Positions 51,485-60,579 are shown, counted from the first letter of the stretch. The stretch: 64,000 nt of DNA from a bacterium (GCA_030426085.1 JAUHYW010000021.1:62001-126000); one strand, 5' to 3'. Notes: generated from the letters alone by a model not told the origin. Numbers and translations: made by a program.

Positions 51485-52075
51485 TCATCGGCGCGAGATG
51501 GGGGCCTGCTCGGCGTCCTGCAAGTGCCCGTCCCCGTCGCGATCGAAGACGAGGCGCAGGCCGTCGGCGACCTCGGCCCGGGTCAGCCGGCCGTCGCCGT
51601 CGCCGTCCCAGCCGCGGTCGAGCTGATCGATGATGACCCCCGCGGTGAACGCCTGGGGGTCGAGGTGCCCGTCCCCGTCGCGATCCCAGCGGGCGATGGT
51701 CTCGGGGTCGGGGTCGCCGGGCAGCCAGGCCCGGGCCGCCTCGAACTCGGCGGCGCTGAGCGTGCCGTCGTCGTCGTGATCCGCCATCTCGAACAGCCCC
51801 CGGGCGAACTCGGCGGGATCGATCAGCGCGTCGCGGTCGACGTCCCACCGGGGCAGGCCGATGCGGGCGGCGACGATCTGGGCGGCGTCGGGTCTGGGTC
51901 TGGCCTCGACGGCGGCCGGCGGCGGTTCGGCCCGGCTCTCGACGGTCGGGGCCGGAGGCAGCGGGGCCAGCGCCGCGCGGTCGGCGGCGGCGGGGGCCGG
52001 GCGGGCGGTGTAGCCGACGACGCAGCCGGCGGCGAGGGCGAGGGCGACGGGGAGCGAGAGCGTGATGGGGTTCAT
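51485..52075 (-). CDS. Secreted EF-hand protein with five calcium-loop motifs
   Basis: A 196-residue exported protein. The N-terminus MNPITLSLPVALALAAGC could be a lipobox signal. A Pro/Ala/Glu-rich linker leads to five EF-hand-like loops: DVDRDALIDPAEF, DHDDDGTLSAAEF, DRDGDGHLDPQAF, DGDGDGRLTRAEV and DRDGDGHLQDAE. The loops have the Dx(D/N)xDG pattern and probably bind calcium in the periplasm or at the surface. It lies 42 bases before the OmpA-like gene on the same strand and has a candidate sigma54 promoter upstream. Confidence 0.85.
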   Translation of the reverse strand: MNPITLSLPVALALAAGCVVGYTARPAPAAADRAALAPLPPAPTVESRAEPPPAAVEARPRPDAAQIVAARIGLPRWDVDRDALIDPAEFARGLFEMADHDDDGTLSAAEFEAARAWLPGDPDPETIARWDRDGDGHLDPQAFTAGVIIDQLDRGWDGDGDGRLTRAEVADGLRLVFDRDGDGHLQDAEQAPISRR

Positions 52076-52111
52076 GGGGGCCTCCGGTGTGCGGGGAACG
52101 CCCCGATCTAC

Positions 52112-52127
52112 AGCAAACCCCGTACCC
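52112..52127 (-). promoter_or_regulatory. Candidate sigma54 promoter of the EF-hand gene
   Basis: On the minus strand GGGTAC, five bases (GGGGT) and TTGCT keep the invariant GG and GC at the right spacing and a full -12 element; the -24 element matches 4 of 6. Distance to the start codon (52075) is normal. Confidence 0.4.
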
Positions 52128-52311
52128 ACCCGCCAGGCCGCATTCCTGCGTCGCGCGCCGGGGCAAAAAGACCCGAGCGGGGGCCCGCCGGGTCCGAAAG
52201 GGTCGCCCGGAGCCCCGCGGGCCGTGGGCTGGAGCACCCACCGGCGCGGGGTCCGAGCCCCGCCGTTGACACGACCCGGGCGACAGGCCAACGTGTGGCC
52301 GGAGGTGTCGA

Positions 52312-54762
52312 ATGGCCGACGACCAGGACGACCTCGGCGCGCTTCTCGATGCGCTCGCGCGCGGTCGCCCGCTCGACGTCGACGTCTTCCAGCGCCTGTT
52401 CCCCCCCGACTTCGCCCACCGCACGCTGACCCGGGTCGAGCAGCTCCGGGCGATGCTCGCCGAGCGGGAGGCGGTCGACCCCCGCTTCGACCCCGGCGAC
52501 ACCCTCATCGACCAGCCCGACGGCGACCCCGACTACCCGCTGCTCACCCCGCTGGGCCAGCACCCGCGCTACGGCCTCGGCGAGCTGCTCGGCGCGGGGG
52601 GCGTGGCCGAGGTGTACGTGGCGCTCGACCGCCGCCTGGGGCGCTCGGTGGCGCTCAAGGCCCTGCGCCCCGAGGTCGGCGAGCAGCGGCGCAACCGCCA
52701 GCGCTTCGTCGCCGAATCCCAGACCACCGCCCGCCTGGCCCACCCGGGCATCATCCCGGTGCACGACGCGGGCAAGCTGGCCGACGGGCGCCTGTTCTTC
52801 ACCATGCGCCGGGTGCAGGGGCGCACGCTGCGGGACGTGGTCGACGCGCTGCGGGACGGCGACCCGATCACCGCCGGTCAGTTCCCCGCGCCCCGGCTGG
52901 TGTCCATCTTCCAGCGGGTGTGCATGACGGTGGCCTACGCCCACGACCAGGGCATCATCCACCGCGACCTCAAGCCGGAGAACATCCTCATCGGCACCTA
53001 CGGCGAGGTCTACGTCGCCGACTGGGGCCTCAGCCGACCGTTCGACGAAGAGGCCGACCCCGAAGACCGCCTGACCCGCGAAGGCGAGGCCATCGGCACG
53101 CTGTACTACATGGCGCCCGAGCAGGCCTGCGGCGAGCTGGAAGACCAGGGCCCGGGCATCGACGTCTGGGCCCTGGGGGTCATCCTCTACGAGCTGTTGA
53201 GCCTCGAGCGCCCGTTCGTCGGGCGATCGATCATCAACCTGGTCTACGTCATCGCGACCGATCCGCCGCGCCCCATCCGCGAGGTGACCCCGCCCGAGCG
53301 GGCGCTGCCCGACGCGCTCGTCGAGCTGATCGACGAGGCGCTGATCAAAGAGGTCGCCGAGCGCACGCTGACCGCCAAGGGCATGGCCGACCGCATCTCG
53401 GCGTGGCTCGACGGGATCGAGGCCGACCGCCGGCGCAAGTCGCAGGCCACCGCCCGGCTCGCCGAGGCCCGGGCCGAGGCCGGCCGGTTCCGCGCGGCGT
53501 ACGCCGAAGCCGAGCAGGCCGACGCCGCCGTGCGCGCCGAGCGGGTGCTGCTGGCGGGCGACGCGCCCGAGAGCGCCCGCATGGCCCTGTGGAGCCGGGC
53601 CCGGCAGAGCGAGCTGGCCCGGCTCGAGGCCGAGCGGCAGCGGGTGGCGGCGATCGACCTCGCGATGCAGGCCATCGAGACCTGGGAGACCGACGAAGCC
53701 CACCAGCTCGTCGCCGATCTGTCCTGGCATCGGGCCGAGGCGCTGCGGCGGCAGGGGGATCCGGTGGCCGCGGTGCCGTTCGAGACGCTCGCCCGACGCC
53801 ACGACCGGGGCCGGCTGGCCGATCGCCTCGCGCCCGGCGGGCGGCTCGAGATCGCGCACGGCGGCGCGGCGATCCGCATCCTGGCTCAGATCCCGATGGG
53901 GCCGCTGCGGGTCGACCGTCCGATCGAGGCCGCCGACGGCCGGCTGCCCACCGGCAGCTACGTGATCGAGGCCCGCGGGGCGGGGCGGCTGGCGGCGCGG
54001 GTGCCGGTGTGCGTGCAGGGCAACGGGATCCACCGGGTGCGGATCCGGCCCCCGGCGGACAGCGTCGGCCCGTCGTGGGTCTACGTGCAGGGGGCGGACG
54101 CCGAGCTCGGCGGTGACCCCGACGCGCCCCGGGCGCTGCCGCCGACCCGGGTGCGGATCGACCCGCTGCTCATCGGGCGCCACCCGATCACCGTCGCCGA
54201 GTACCGGGCATTCCTCGACGCGCTCGCCGAGCGCGACCCCGACGCCGCCGCCCGCCACACGCCCCGGTTCGAGGCCCGGGGCGCCGACGCCGGCCGGCAG
54301 CCCGTGGTCGGCGTCGACCTCGCCGCCGCCCGGGCGTACTGCCGCTGGCGCAGCCTGCGCGACGGGGCCGAGGTGCGGCTGCCGACCGAGCACGAGTGGG
54401 AGTACGCCGCCCGGGGCGCCGACGGGCGCCGGTTCCCGTGGGGCGACGGCTTCGACCCCGCGCTGTGCCGGATGGCCGCCGGATCGGGCGAGGGCCCGGG
54501 TCCGGTGGGCGGGCACCTCCGGGACCGCAGCCCGTTCGGCGTCATCGACCTCGCCGGCCGGGTGCGGGAGTGGACCGCCAGCCCGGCGGACGCCGGCGCG
54601 GGCCGCTTCGTCCTGCGGGGCGGCAGCCACCGCGATCCGGCCCCTGCCTGCCGCGCCGCCGCCCGTCGATTCGCCAACGCCGACACCGCCGACGACGCGA
54701 CGGGCTTCCGCGTCGTGCGCGCCCTGGCCCCGCCGAACGCCGCCGCAGATCGGGCCCGCTGA
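52312..54762 (+). CDS. Ser/Thr protein kinase fused to FGE-sulfatase domain (copy 2)
   Basis: An 816-residue cytosolic fusion. An N-terminal 80-residue extension precedes the kinase (about 85-370): LGAGGVAEVY, VALKALRP, HRDLKPEN, VADWG for DFG, and LYYMAPEQ. A coiled coil rich in Ala, Glu and Arg (about 375-460), a PEGA-like stretch and the FGE-like domain (about 590-810) follow: RIDPLLIGRHPITVAEYRAF, VRLPTEHEWEYAARGADGR, SPFGVIDLAGRVREWT and FVLRGGSHRDPAPACRAAAR. The domain order equals that of the copies at 34582 and 55967. The ATG follows GGAGGTG. The second lipoprotein paralogue lies directly downstream under its own sigma54 promoter. Confidence 0.92.
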   Translation: MADDQDDLGALLDALARGRPLDVDVFQRLFPPDFAHRTLTRVEQLRAMLAEREAVDPRFDPGDTLIDQPDGDPDYPLLTPLGQHPRYGLGELLGAGGVAEVYVALDRRLGRSVALKALRPEVGEQRRNRQRFVAESQTTARLAHPGIIPVHDAGKLADGRLFFTMRRVQGRTLRDVVDALRDGDPITAGQFPAPRLVSIFQRVCMTVAYAHDQGIIHRDLKPENILIGTYGEVYVADWGLSRPFDEEADPEDRLTREGEAIGTLYYMAPEQACGELEDQGPGIDVWALGVILYELLSLERPFVGRSIINLVYVIATDPPRPIREVTPPERALPDALVELIDEALIKEVAERTLTAKGMADRISAWLDGIEADRRRKSQATARLAEARAEAGRFRAAYAEAEQADAAVRAERVLLAGDAPESARMALWSRARQSELARLEAERQRVAAIDLAMQAIETWETDEAHQLVADLSWHRAEALRRQGDPVAAVPFETLARRHDRGRLADRLAPGGRLEIAHGGAAIRILAQIPMGPLRVDRPIEAADGRLPTGSYVIEARGAGRLAARVPVCVQGNGIHRVRIRPPADSVGPSWVYVQGADAELGGDPDAPRALPPTRVRIDPLLIGRHPITVAEYRAFLDALAERDPDAAARHTPRFEARGADAGRQPVVGVDLAAARAYCRWRSLRDGAEVRLPTEHEWEYAARGADGRRFPWGDGFDPALCRMAAGSGEGPGPVGGHLRDRSPFGVIDLAGRVREWTASPADAGAGRFVLRGGSHRDPAPACRAAARRFANADTADDATGFRVVRALAPPNAAADRAR

Positions 54763-54944
54763 CCCGATCGAGCGCCCCGCTGAAACACCGCGCCCCCCTG
54801 CCCGCGCCCCCCTGCCCGCGCACCCCTGCGTGCGCCGCGCGCGCAGGGGGTCATTCGCCCCCCTGACCGGCCCCGCGGCCCGTAATGCCCCGCCTCGTCG
54901 GCCATCGAACCGCCGGAGCCCGCATGGCGCGGTCCCGGCGAACG

Positions 54945-54960
54945 TGGCACGCGCATTGCT
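54945..54960 (+). promoter_or_regulatory. Sigma54 (-24/-12) promoter of the second lipoprotein paralogue
   Basis: TGGCAC, five bases (GCGCA) and TTGCT match the RpoN consensus exactly. Transcription should start near 54972, about 41 bases before the start codon at 55013. It lies in a 250-base gap with no other gene. Confidence 0.75.
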
Positions 54961-55012
54961 TCAGAGTGTTTCACCGTCCACCCGGATGTTGCTGGCCAAA
55001 ACGGAGGTGATG

Positions 55013-55801
55013 ATGTCCTGTGCGAGCCCCAAGCTGTCTCTGATCTCATGGGCGTGTAGCCTGCTCTGCCTCGCCGCGTGCGCGCCGGCGGATCCCATCG
55101 AACCCATCGGCACCCAGCGCGCGGCCCAGCTCAGCGGCGGCCCGGGGGTCAGCGTCTACGACTTCGAGGTCGACGGCGCCCGGGTGGGCGCGGTGCTCGT
55201 CACCGACGGCGCCTTCGGCGGCGGCTACGCCGACCAGTACGAGTTCTGGCTGTGGGATCCGGCCGCGACGGCCGACATCCGCGACGGCGACATCACCGAC
55301 TTCACCATCAAGGTCTCGTGGCGCAGCGACGACTGGGACGCCGCGGCGGCCTCGACCTTCGAGTCGGGCACCAACGGCTGGACCGCCTTCGCCATCCCCC
55401 GGCTCTTCGACCTGCAATCCGAACCGCGCTGGGCCTGGAGCTACGAGCCCTACGAGCGCTACGCCTTCGAGATGGTCGCGCCCGCCTGGGGCGCGGCGCA
55501 GGGGGACATCCGCTACTACCTCGAGATGGACTTCCAGCCGGGCTCCGACATCCCGTCGATGGAGTGGCTGGTGGACGCCGACGACATCAAGACCTACTAC
55601 AGCAGCGAAGACAGCGACGAGGACGCCGACGAGGACAGCGACGAGGGCAACGACGAGGGCGGCGGCAGCAACTGGACCCTGCCCCCCGAGGCCGCCGCCG
55701 ACGCCACCCGGTGGGAGGTCCGCCTCACCGAAGACACCACCCTCACCCGGGTCAGCCTCGCCTGGGCCTACGAGCTGAAGACGACCTACCCGCCGCAGTG
55801 A
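55013..55801 (+). CDS. Lipoprotein of an unrecognised family (second paralogue)
   Basis: A 262-residue exported protein. The signal MSCASPKLSLISWACSLLCLAAC ends in a lipobox. The mature part aligns along its length with the protein at 32908-33636, sharing SVYDFEVDG, TDGAFGGGY-DQYEFWLWDP, FESGTNGWTA, RLFDLQS, AWGAAQGDIRYYLEMDF and AYELKT. It has an additional acidic insert (EDSDEDADEDSDEGNDEG) near residue 205. No known domain is recognised. GGAGGTGA at 55003-55010 favours the second of two adjacent ATGs. It lies between two kinase-FGE genes and is driven by a perfect sigma54 promoter. Confidence 0.82.
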   Translation: MSCASPKLSLISWACSLLCLAACAPADPIEPIGTQRAAQLSGGPGVSVYDFEVDGARVGAVLVTDGAFGGGYADQYEFWLWDPAATADIRDGDITDFTIKVSWRSDDWDAAAASTFESGTNGWTAFAIPRLFDLQSEPRWAWSYEPYERYAFEMVAPAWGAAQGDIRYYLEMDFQPGSDIPSMEWLVDADDIKTYYSSEDSDEDADEDSDEGNDEGGGSNWTLPPEAAADATRWEVRLTEDTTLTRVSLAWAYELKTTYPPQ

Positions 55802-55966
55802 GGGTGCGCGCGGCAGCCTCCGGCCGCGCCCCGACATGCCCCCCCCGCTCGCTCCGATCCCATCCCCATCTCACCTTCATGGCCCAGGCATCACATGGGC
55901 CGCGCCTGCGCGCGGACCCCCCTCGACGCCCACGCCGCCCGAGCCCCCCGATCACCGCGAGCCCCG

Positions 55967-58465
55967 TCAGCCCTGCCAGGCCTCGGCCTCGGCCGCCGTC
56001 AGCGGGCGCACCAGGCGCAGCCCGATCGACGAGAACCGCCGCTCCGGCGGATCGGCATAGCGCGCCGCCGCCCGGGCCCCGGCGCTCGTCGTGCTCCACG
56101 CCGCGCCGCGCACCGCGCGCAGGCCGGGCGCATCCATCGCCGCCGGCTCGACGACCAGTCGATCGGCGACGACCGTCGAACCGCCGGGCAGCCACCGGTT
56201 GACGCACCACGTCCGCACGTTGCCCGCCAGCCCCCGCACCCCGAACGGCCCGGTGTCGTGGGCGTTGGCCCCCACCGGGCGCCGACCGGGCGTCTCGGCG
56301 TCGAAGCTGTCGAGCACCACCGCCCACTGGGGCAGCGCGTGATCGCCCCACGGGCGGAAGCGACCGTCGACGCCGCGGGCGGCCTTCTCCCACTCGAACT
56401 CATCGGGCAGGCGCCACCCGCGGCCGGTGCGGCTCCGCACCCAGCCGGCGAACGCCATCGCCGAGCGCCAATCGACGCGGTTGATGGGCAGCTCGGGGTT
56501 CTGGAAGCGCCCCCCGTCGTGCTCGGCCGGATCGGCCGTCAGCGCCAGGGTGCCATCGGGGAAGCGGTGCAGCAGGCTCGACTGATTGCTCATATCGGCC
56601 GGCTGGGTGTGGGGGGCCAGCGAATCGGCCACCGGGAACCCCTGCCGGGTGGCCACATCGGCCAGGAAGCCCAGCCACTCGCGCACGGTCACCGGATCGC
56701 GCCGCATGACGAAGTCCTCGACCCAGATCCGCCGCCGGGGCGGCGCGTCGGGCGCGAGCGGATCACCCCCGACCACACACCACCCGCCCGGCACCAGGAT
56801 GTCGCCCTCGTCCATGCCATCCACCGGCGGCAGCACCAGCGGGCGGGGCCGGGACTCGCCGGGCCCCAGCCGATGCCAGGTCTCGCCCCGCTCGACCACC
56901 AGCGGCAGGCGCACCGGGTGGTGCCCCTCGGCCCGGGCGAGCAGCAGGTAGCTGCCGTGCTCCACGTCCCACCGGCAGCGAGGCCCGACAGCGCAGTCCC
57001 CCGTCGGCCGGGCGACGAGCCGGCGATCGATCTCGACGAAGCGCATCAGCTCCACCCGAGCGCCGGGCGGGTGCACCTGCACCTCGATGCGCCCCCGGCC
57101 CTCGAGGAAGGGCCGATGTCGGGCCCGGGCGTGCACCGACAGCAGCGCCTCGCCCCGGGCGACCGCCGCCGGGCGCCGCTCGGCCTCGGCCGCGCGGATG
57201 CGATCGACGTAGTGATCGGCCAGCCGCTCGTGGGCCGCGTCCAGATCGGGGTCGAGGTTCAGCGCCGCCCGCAGATCCTGCTTCCAGACCGCCTCGGCCT
57301 GCTCGGCCAGCAGCCGCCGCTCGGCCGCCCGATCCTCCAGGGCCCAGATGGGGCGCCACGCGGCGACCGTCGCGTGCGGCTCGAGGGCCGCCGCCAGCTC
57401 CACCGCCCGCCGGCGATCCTGCTCGGCCTTGAGCCGCAGCGCCACCACGTCCGGCTGGCGGGCGTCGGCCGCCCGGACCCGCGCCAGGGCCCGGGCGTGG
57501 CGCCGCGCCCCATCCAGCCAGGCGTGCAGAGCCTCGGCGAAGACCGCCGCGTCGGCCAGCCGCTCGGCGGGGTCGAAGCGGCGGGCCGCCCGGCACAGCT
57601 CCACCAGCTCGCCCGGCAGGCACTCCGCCCGGGGGCCGGCCCGCTCGAGCACCGTGGGCACCGGCTCGACGCCGTTCAGCGCGGGCCACGGGGGCCCCGT
57701 CTCGTGATCGAAGGGCGCCTTGCCGGCCAGGATCTCCAGCAGCAGCCCGCCCAGGCCCCACAGATCCGTCACCGGCCCGTAGGCCCCCAGCCGGGCCGCC
57801 TGCTCGGGCGCCATGTAGTTCGGCGTGCCGGCGAAGCCCTCGCTCGGCGCGTCCTCCAGCAGATACTCGATCGAAGTCGTCGCCGCGGCGAAGGCCCGGG
57901 CCAGCCCCCAGTCCATCACCTGGACCTCACCGAAGGTCCCGACCATCACGTTGGCCGGCTTGATGTCGCAGTGCACCACCCCCTGCTGGTGAGCGTAGGC
58001 CACCGCCTCCGACAGGCGCAGCAGCACCTCGACGAGCCGGCGCAGGCTGACGCCATCCTCGGTGATCTGCCACCCGTCGGCCCCCTGCGCCGCGTGGAAG
58101 GCCGCCACCACCTGCCCCAGCGTGCGCCCCCGCACCAGGCGCATCGTGAACCACGCCCGCCCGTCGTCCAGCTCGCCCCGATCGTGCACCGGGATGATCG
58201 CCGGGTGCTCCAGCCGGGCGGTGAGCGACGCCTCCCGCTGGAAGCGGGTCAGCGAGCGGGCGTCCGAGCGGGTCGACAGCTTGAGGGCCACGTCGCGTTC
58301 GAGGCGCAGATCGCGCACCCGGTACACCTCGCCCAGCCCGCCCGACGCCAGGTGGTCGCCGAGGGCGTAGCGGGTCGCGATGATCGGCGGCGGAGGCCCG
58401 ACCGGCGGGCGGCCCTCAGCGTGCCCCATCGTGGTGGCCAGCGGATCAGCGTGGGGTGTGTACAC
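55967..58465 (-). CDS. Ser/Thr protein kinase fused to FGE-sulfatase domain (copy 3, non-RD)
   Basis: An 832-residue cytosolic fusion, same order as the copies at 34582 and 52312. The kinase (about 30-320) has ASGGLGEVYRV, VALKLS, YMAPEQ and VMDWG, but its catalytic loop reads VVHCDIKPAN, with Cys replacing the Arg of HRD, so it is a non-RD kinase. A helical stretch, a PEGA-like segment and the FGE-like domain (about 575-825) follow: WVEDFVMRRDPVTVREWLGF, WRLPDEFEWEKAARGVDGR, GPFGVRGLAGNVRTWCVN and LRAVRGAAW. The start is a GTG (58465) placed after GAGGAGCACGCC. Converges on the lipoprotein gene across 165 bases with no clear terminator. Confidence 0.92.
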   Translation of the reverse strand: MYTPHADPLATTMGHAEGRPPVGPPPPIIATRYALGDHLASGGLGEVYRVRDLRLERDVALKLSTRSDARSLTRFQREASLTARLEHPAIIPVHDRGELDDGRAWFTMRLVRGRTLGQVVAAFHAAQGADGWQITEDGVSLRRLVEVLLRLSEAVAYAHQQGVVHCDIKPANVMVGTFGEVQVMDWGLARAFAAATTSIEYLLEDAPSEGFAGTPNYMAPEQAARLGAYGPVTDLWGLGGLLLEILAGKAPFDHETGPPWPALNGVEPVPTVLERAGPRAECLPGELVELCRAARRFDPAERLADAAVFAEALHAWLDGARRHARALARVRAADARQPDVVALRLKAEQDRRRAVELAAALEPHATVAAWRPIWALEDRAAERRLLAEQAEAVWKQDLRAALNLDPDLDAAHERLADHYVDRIRAAEAERRPAAVARGEALLSVHARARHRPFLEGRGRIEVQVHPPGARVELMRFVEIDRRLVARPTGDCAVGPRCRWDVEHGSYLLLARAEGHHPVRLPLVVERGETWHRLGPGESRPRPLVLPPVDGMDEGDILVPGGWCVVGGDPLAPDAPPRRRIWVEDFVMRRDPVTVREWLGFLADVATRQGFPVADSLAPHTQPADMSNQSSLLHRFPDGTLALTADPAEHDGGRFQNPELPINRVDWRSAMAFAGWVRSRTGRGWRLPDEFEWEKAARGVDGRFRPWGDHALPQWAVVLDSFDAETPGRRPVGANAHDTGPFGVRGLAGNVRTWCVNRWLPGGSTVVADRLVVEPAAMDAPGLRAVRGAAWSTTSAGARAAARYADPPERRFSSIGLRLVRPLTAAEAEAWQG

Positions 58466-58482
58466 GGCGTGCTCCTCGGCCC

Positions 58483-58523
58483 GTGACGCTTCGAACGATG
58501 CCCGTCACCGGTGAACCGTGACG
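58483..58523. promoter_or_regulatory. Alternating GTGACG/CGTCAC half-sites in a divergent control region
   Basis: GTGACG (58483-58488), CGTCAC (58503-58508) and GTGACG (58518-58523) alternate in orientation, so the second and third can pair as an inverted repeat around CGGTGAACC. The cluster lies 18 bases upstream of the kinase start and 94 bases before the ABC transporter operon. Confidence 0.35.
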
Positions 58524-58616
58524 CCCGACGACGCGAACCCCTGTCAATCGAATCGACCCCCGGGTAGGCTGCCCCGTCGCCGGAGCGCTCCGGCAGCGAA
58601 ACGAGGTGACGCGCCG

Positions 58617-60569
58617 ATGGACGAACCGGGTCTGCTCAGCCGCGGGCTGCTGATCGCCGCCGTATTGGGGGCCGGCGCGATGCTGCTCATGAACACCTGC
58701 GCCATCGACCGCATCGAGCGGCAGGTCATCGACACCCGCGAGCAGGTCGAGGCCATCGACAAGAAGCTCGACCGCATCATCAGCAGCCGCCCGGCGCGGG
58801 GCCCGGTCGCGGCCACCGGCAGCGGCGACTGCCAGCCCGGCGAGGCGCTCGACGTCGAGGCCGTCGGCTGGGGCGACCGGGCCGCCGCCGTGCGCTGCGT
58901 CGAAGGCGCCGCCGCCGGCGCGCCGCGCACGCTCCAGGAGAAGCCCCGGCCCCAGGGCGACCACTACGTCAACCGGCGCACCCAGCCCCCCAGTTCGATC
59001 AACCGCTACACCACCAACGAGGGCGACGCCCGGCGCATCGCGATGCAGGTGCTCGACTCGCTGATGGCGCTCGACCACGCCGACCCCTCGCAGGTCGTGC
59101 CGGCGCTGGCCGTCGAGTGGTCGATCAGCGACGACCAGCTCAGCTACACCTACCGGCTGCGCCGGGGCGTGCTCTTCGCCGACGGGCGCCCGTTCACCGC
59201 GGCCGACGTCGCCTTCAGCTTCGCGGTGATGCGCGACCCGCAGGTCAAGGCCGACCACCTGCGGGCCTTCTTCGAAGACGTCGAAGCCCTCGAGACCCCC
59301 GACCCGCACACCGTCGTGGTGCGCTACCGCAAGCGCTACTGGGCCGGGATGTACCGGGTCGGCCTCAGCCTGCCCATCCTCAACAAGGGCTGGTACGAAG
59401 AGATGCTGCCCCGCTTCGCCGAGCGCTACGGCGTCGAGACCTTCGCCACCACGCCGGGCACCCCCGGCTTCGGCGAAGTCTTCAACAAGACCCGCTTCCC
59501 CTGCCCCGGCACCGGCCCGTACTACTTCCCCGGCGACCGCTACGAGCCCGACGCCGGCGGCGTCGAGCTGGTCCAGAACCCGTTCTACTGGGGCATCCAG
59601 GTGCACCCCGAGCGGCACAACATGGAGAAGCACCGCTGGATCTACATCAGCGATCCGGTCGCCGCCTTCGAGGAGTTCCGCAAGGGCACCTTCGACGTCA
59701 GCGTCGTCGATCACGCGCAGTGGGAGGGCGAGCTGAAGGACGACCCGACCATCGAGCGCATCGCCGAGCACCACGTCTACGACCACATGGGCCTGGGCCA
59801 CTCGGCGATCACCTGGAACAACCGCGAGCCGCCGTTCGACGACGCCCGGGTGCGGCGGGCGATGGTGCACCTCATCGACCGGGCGTGGATGCTGCGCGAG
59901 ATCGAGCGGGGTCACGGCAACATCGCGGTCGCCAACTCCAAGCGCATCTACCCGACCTACGGCGACCTCGAGCCCCTGCCCTACGACCCCGAGAAGGCCC
60001 GGGCGCTGCTCGCCGAGGCGGGGTGGGCCGACACCGACGGCGACGGGGTGCTCGACAAGGGCGGCGAGCCCTTCCAATTCGAACTCAAGGTCGGCTCGAG
60101 CCGCCCGATCTACACCCAGACCGCCGGGCTGCTCGAAGACGCCTGCAAGAAGGTCGGCATCCGCATGACCCTGCGCACGCTGGAGTGGGCCACGTTCGTG
60201 CAGGACTTCTACGACCGCAACTTCGACGCGGCCATGCTCTACCACTCGTTCAGCGACCCGTTCATCGACAACTACGAGTACTACCACTCGTCGCAGGACA
60301 TCCCCAACGGGGGCAACGCGCCCGGCTGGCACAACGACGAGGCCGACGCCCTGCTCGAAGCCATGCGCACCGAGTTCGACCGCGAGAAGCGGGTCGAGAT
60401 GTTCCACCGCTTCAACCGCATCTTCCAGCAAGAGCAGCCCCGCACGCTGCTGCTCGAGGCCAAGGTCGGGGTGCTGATCAACAAGCGCTTCGAAGACGTC
60501 GAGATCCTGCCGGTGGGCCTGCGGGCCGACCGGTGGTGGGTGAAGCCCGAGAACGTGAAGTACCGGTAG
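58617..60569 (+). CDS. ABC transporter substrate-binding protein, family 5, membrane-anchored
   Basis: A 650-residue periplasmic binding protein of the oligopeptide class. Typical family-5 motifs are present: LAVEWSISDDQLSYTYRLRRG, FADGRPFTAADVAFSF, VRRAMVHLIDR and FDAAMLYHS. Unlike the usual cleaved or lipidated form, the N-terminus is a single hydrophobic helix (LLIAAVLGAGAMLLM) followed by a coiled-coil-like segment (RIERQVIDTREQVEAIDKKL) and about 60 linker residues, so it is probably tethered to the inner membrane. The large size (over 500 mature residues) and the YejE-like partner suggest a peptide or microcin-C-type substrate. The ATG at 58617 drops 33 unlikely codons. First of an operon. 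Confidence 0.9.
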   Translation: MDEPGLLSRGLLIAAVLGAGAMLLMNTCAIDRIERQVIDTREQVEAIDKKLDRIISSRPARGPVAATGSGDCQPGEALDVEAVGWGDRAAAVRCVEGAAAGAPRTLQEKPRPQGDHYVNRRTQPPSSINRYTTNEGDARRIAMQVLDSLMALDHADPSQVVPALAVEWSISDDQLSYTYRLRRGVLFADGRPFTAADVAFSFAVMRDPQVKADHLRAFFEDVEALETPDPHTVVVRYRKRYWAGMYRVGLSLPILNKGWYEEMLPRFAERYGVETFATTPGTPGFGEVFNKTRFPCPGTGPYYFPGDRYEPDAGGVELVQNPFYWGIQVHPERHNMEKHRWIYISDPVAAFEEFRKGTFDVSVVDHAQWEGELKDDPTIERIAEHHVYDHMGLGHSAITWNNREPPFDDARVRRAMVHLIDRAWMLREIERGHGNIAVANSKRIYPTYGDLEPLPYDPEKARALLAEAGWADTDGDGVLDKGGEPFQFELKVGSSRPIYTQTAGLLEDACKKVGIRMTLRTLEWATFVQDFYDRNFDAAMLYHSFSDPFIDNYEYYHSSQDIPNGGNAPGWHNDEADALLEAMRTEFDREKRVEMFHRFNRIFQQEQPRTLLLEAKVGVLINKRFEDVEILPVGLRADRWWVKPENVKYR

Positions 60570-60579
60570 CGCCGACCGC

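Noticed and set aside
52266-52294. TTGACA-17-CAACGT as a promoter of kinase copy 2
   Set aside because: The -35 is perfect, but the -10 is poor and the transcript would begin inside the Shine-Dalgarno region of the gene.
55895-58486. 863-codon plus-strand open frame opposite kinase copy 3
   Set aside because: Low-complexity Arg/His/Gln-rich translation with no motif; a shadow of the real kinase-FGE gene.
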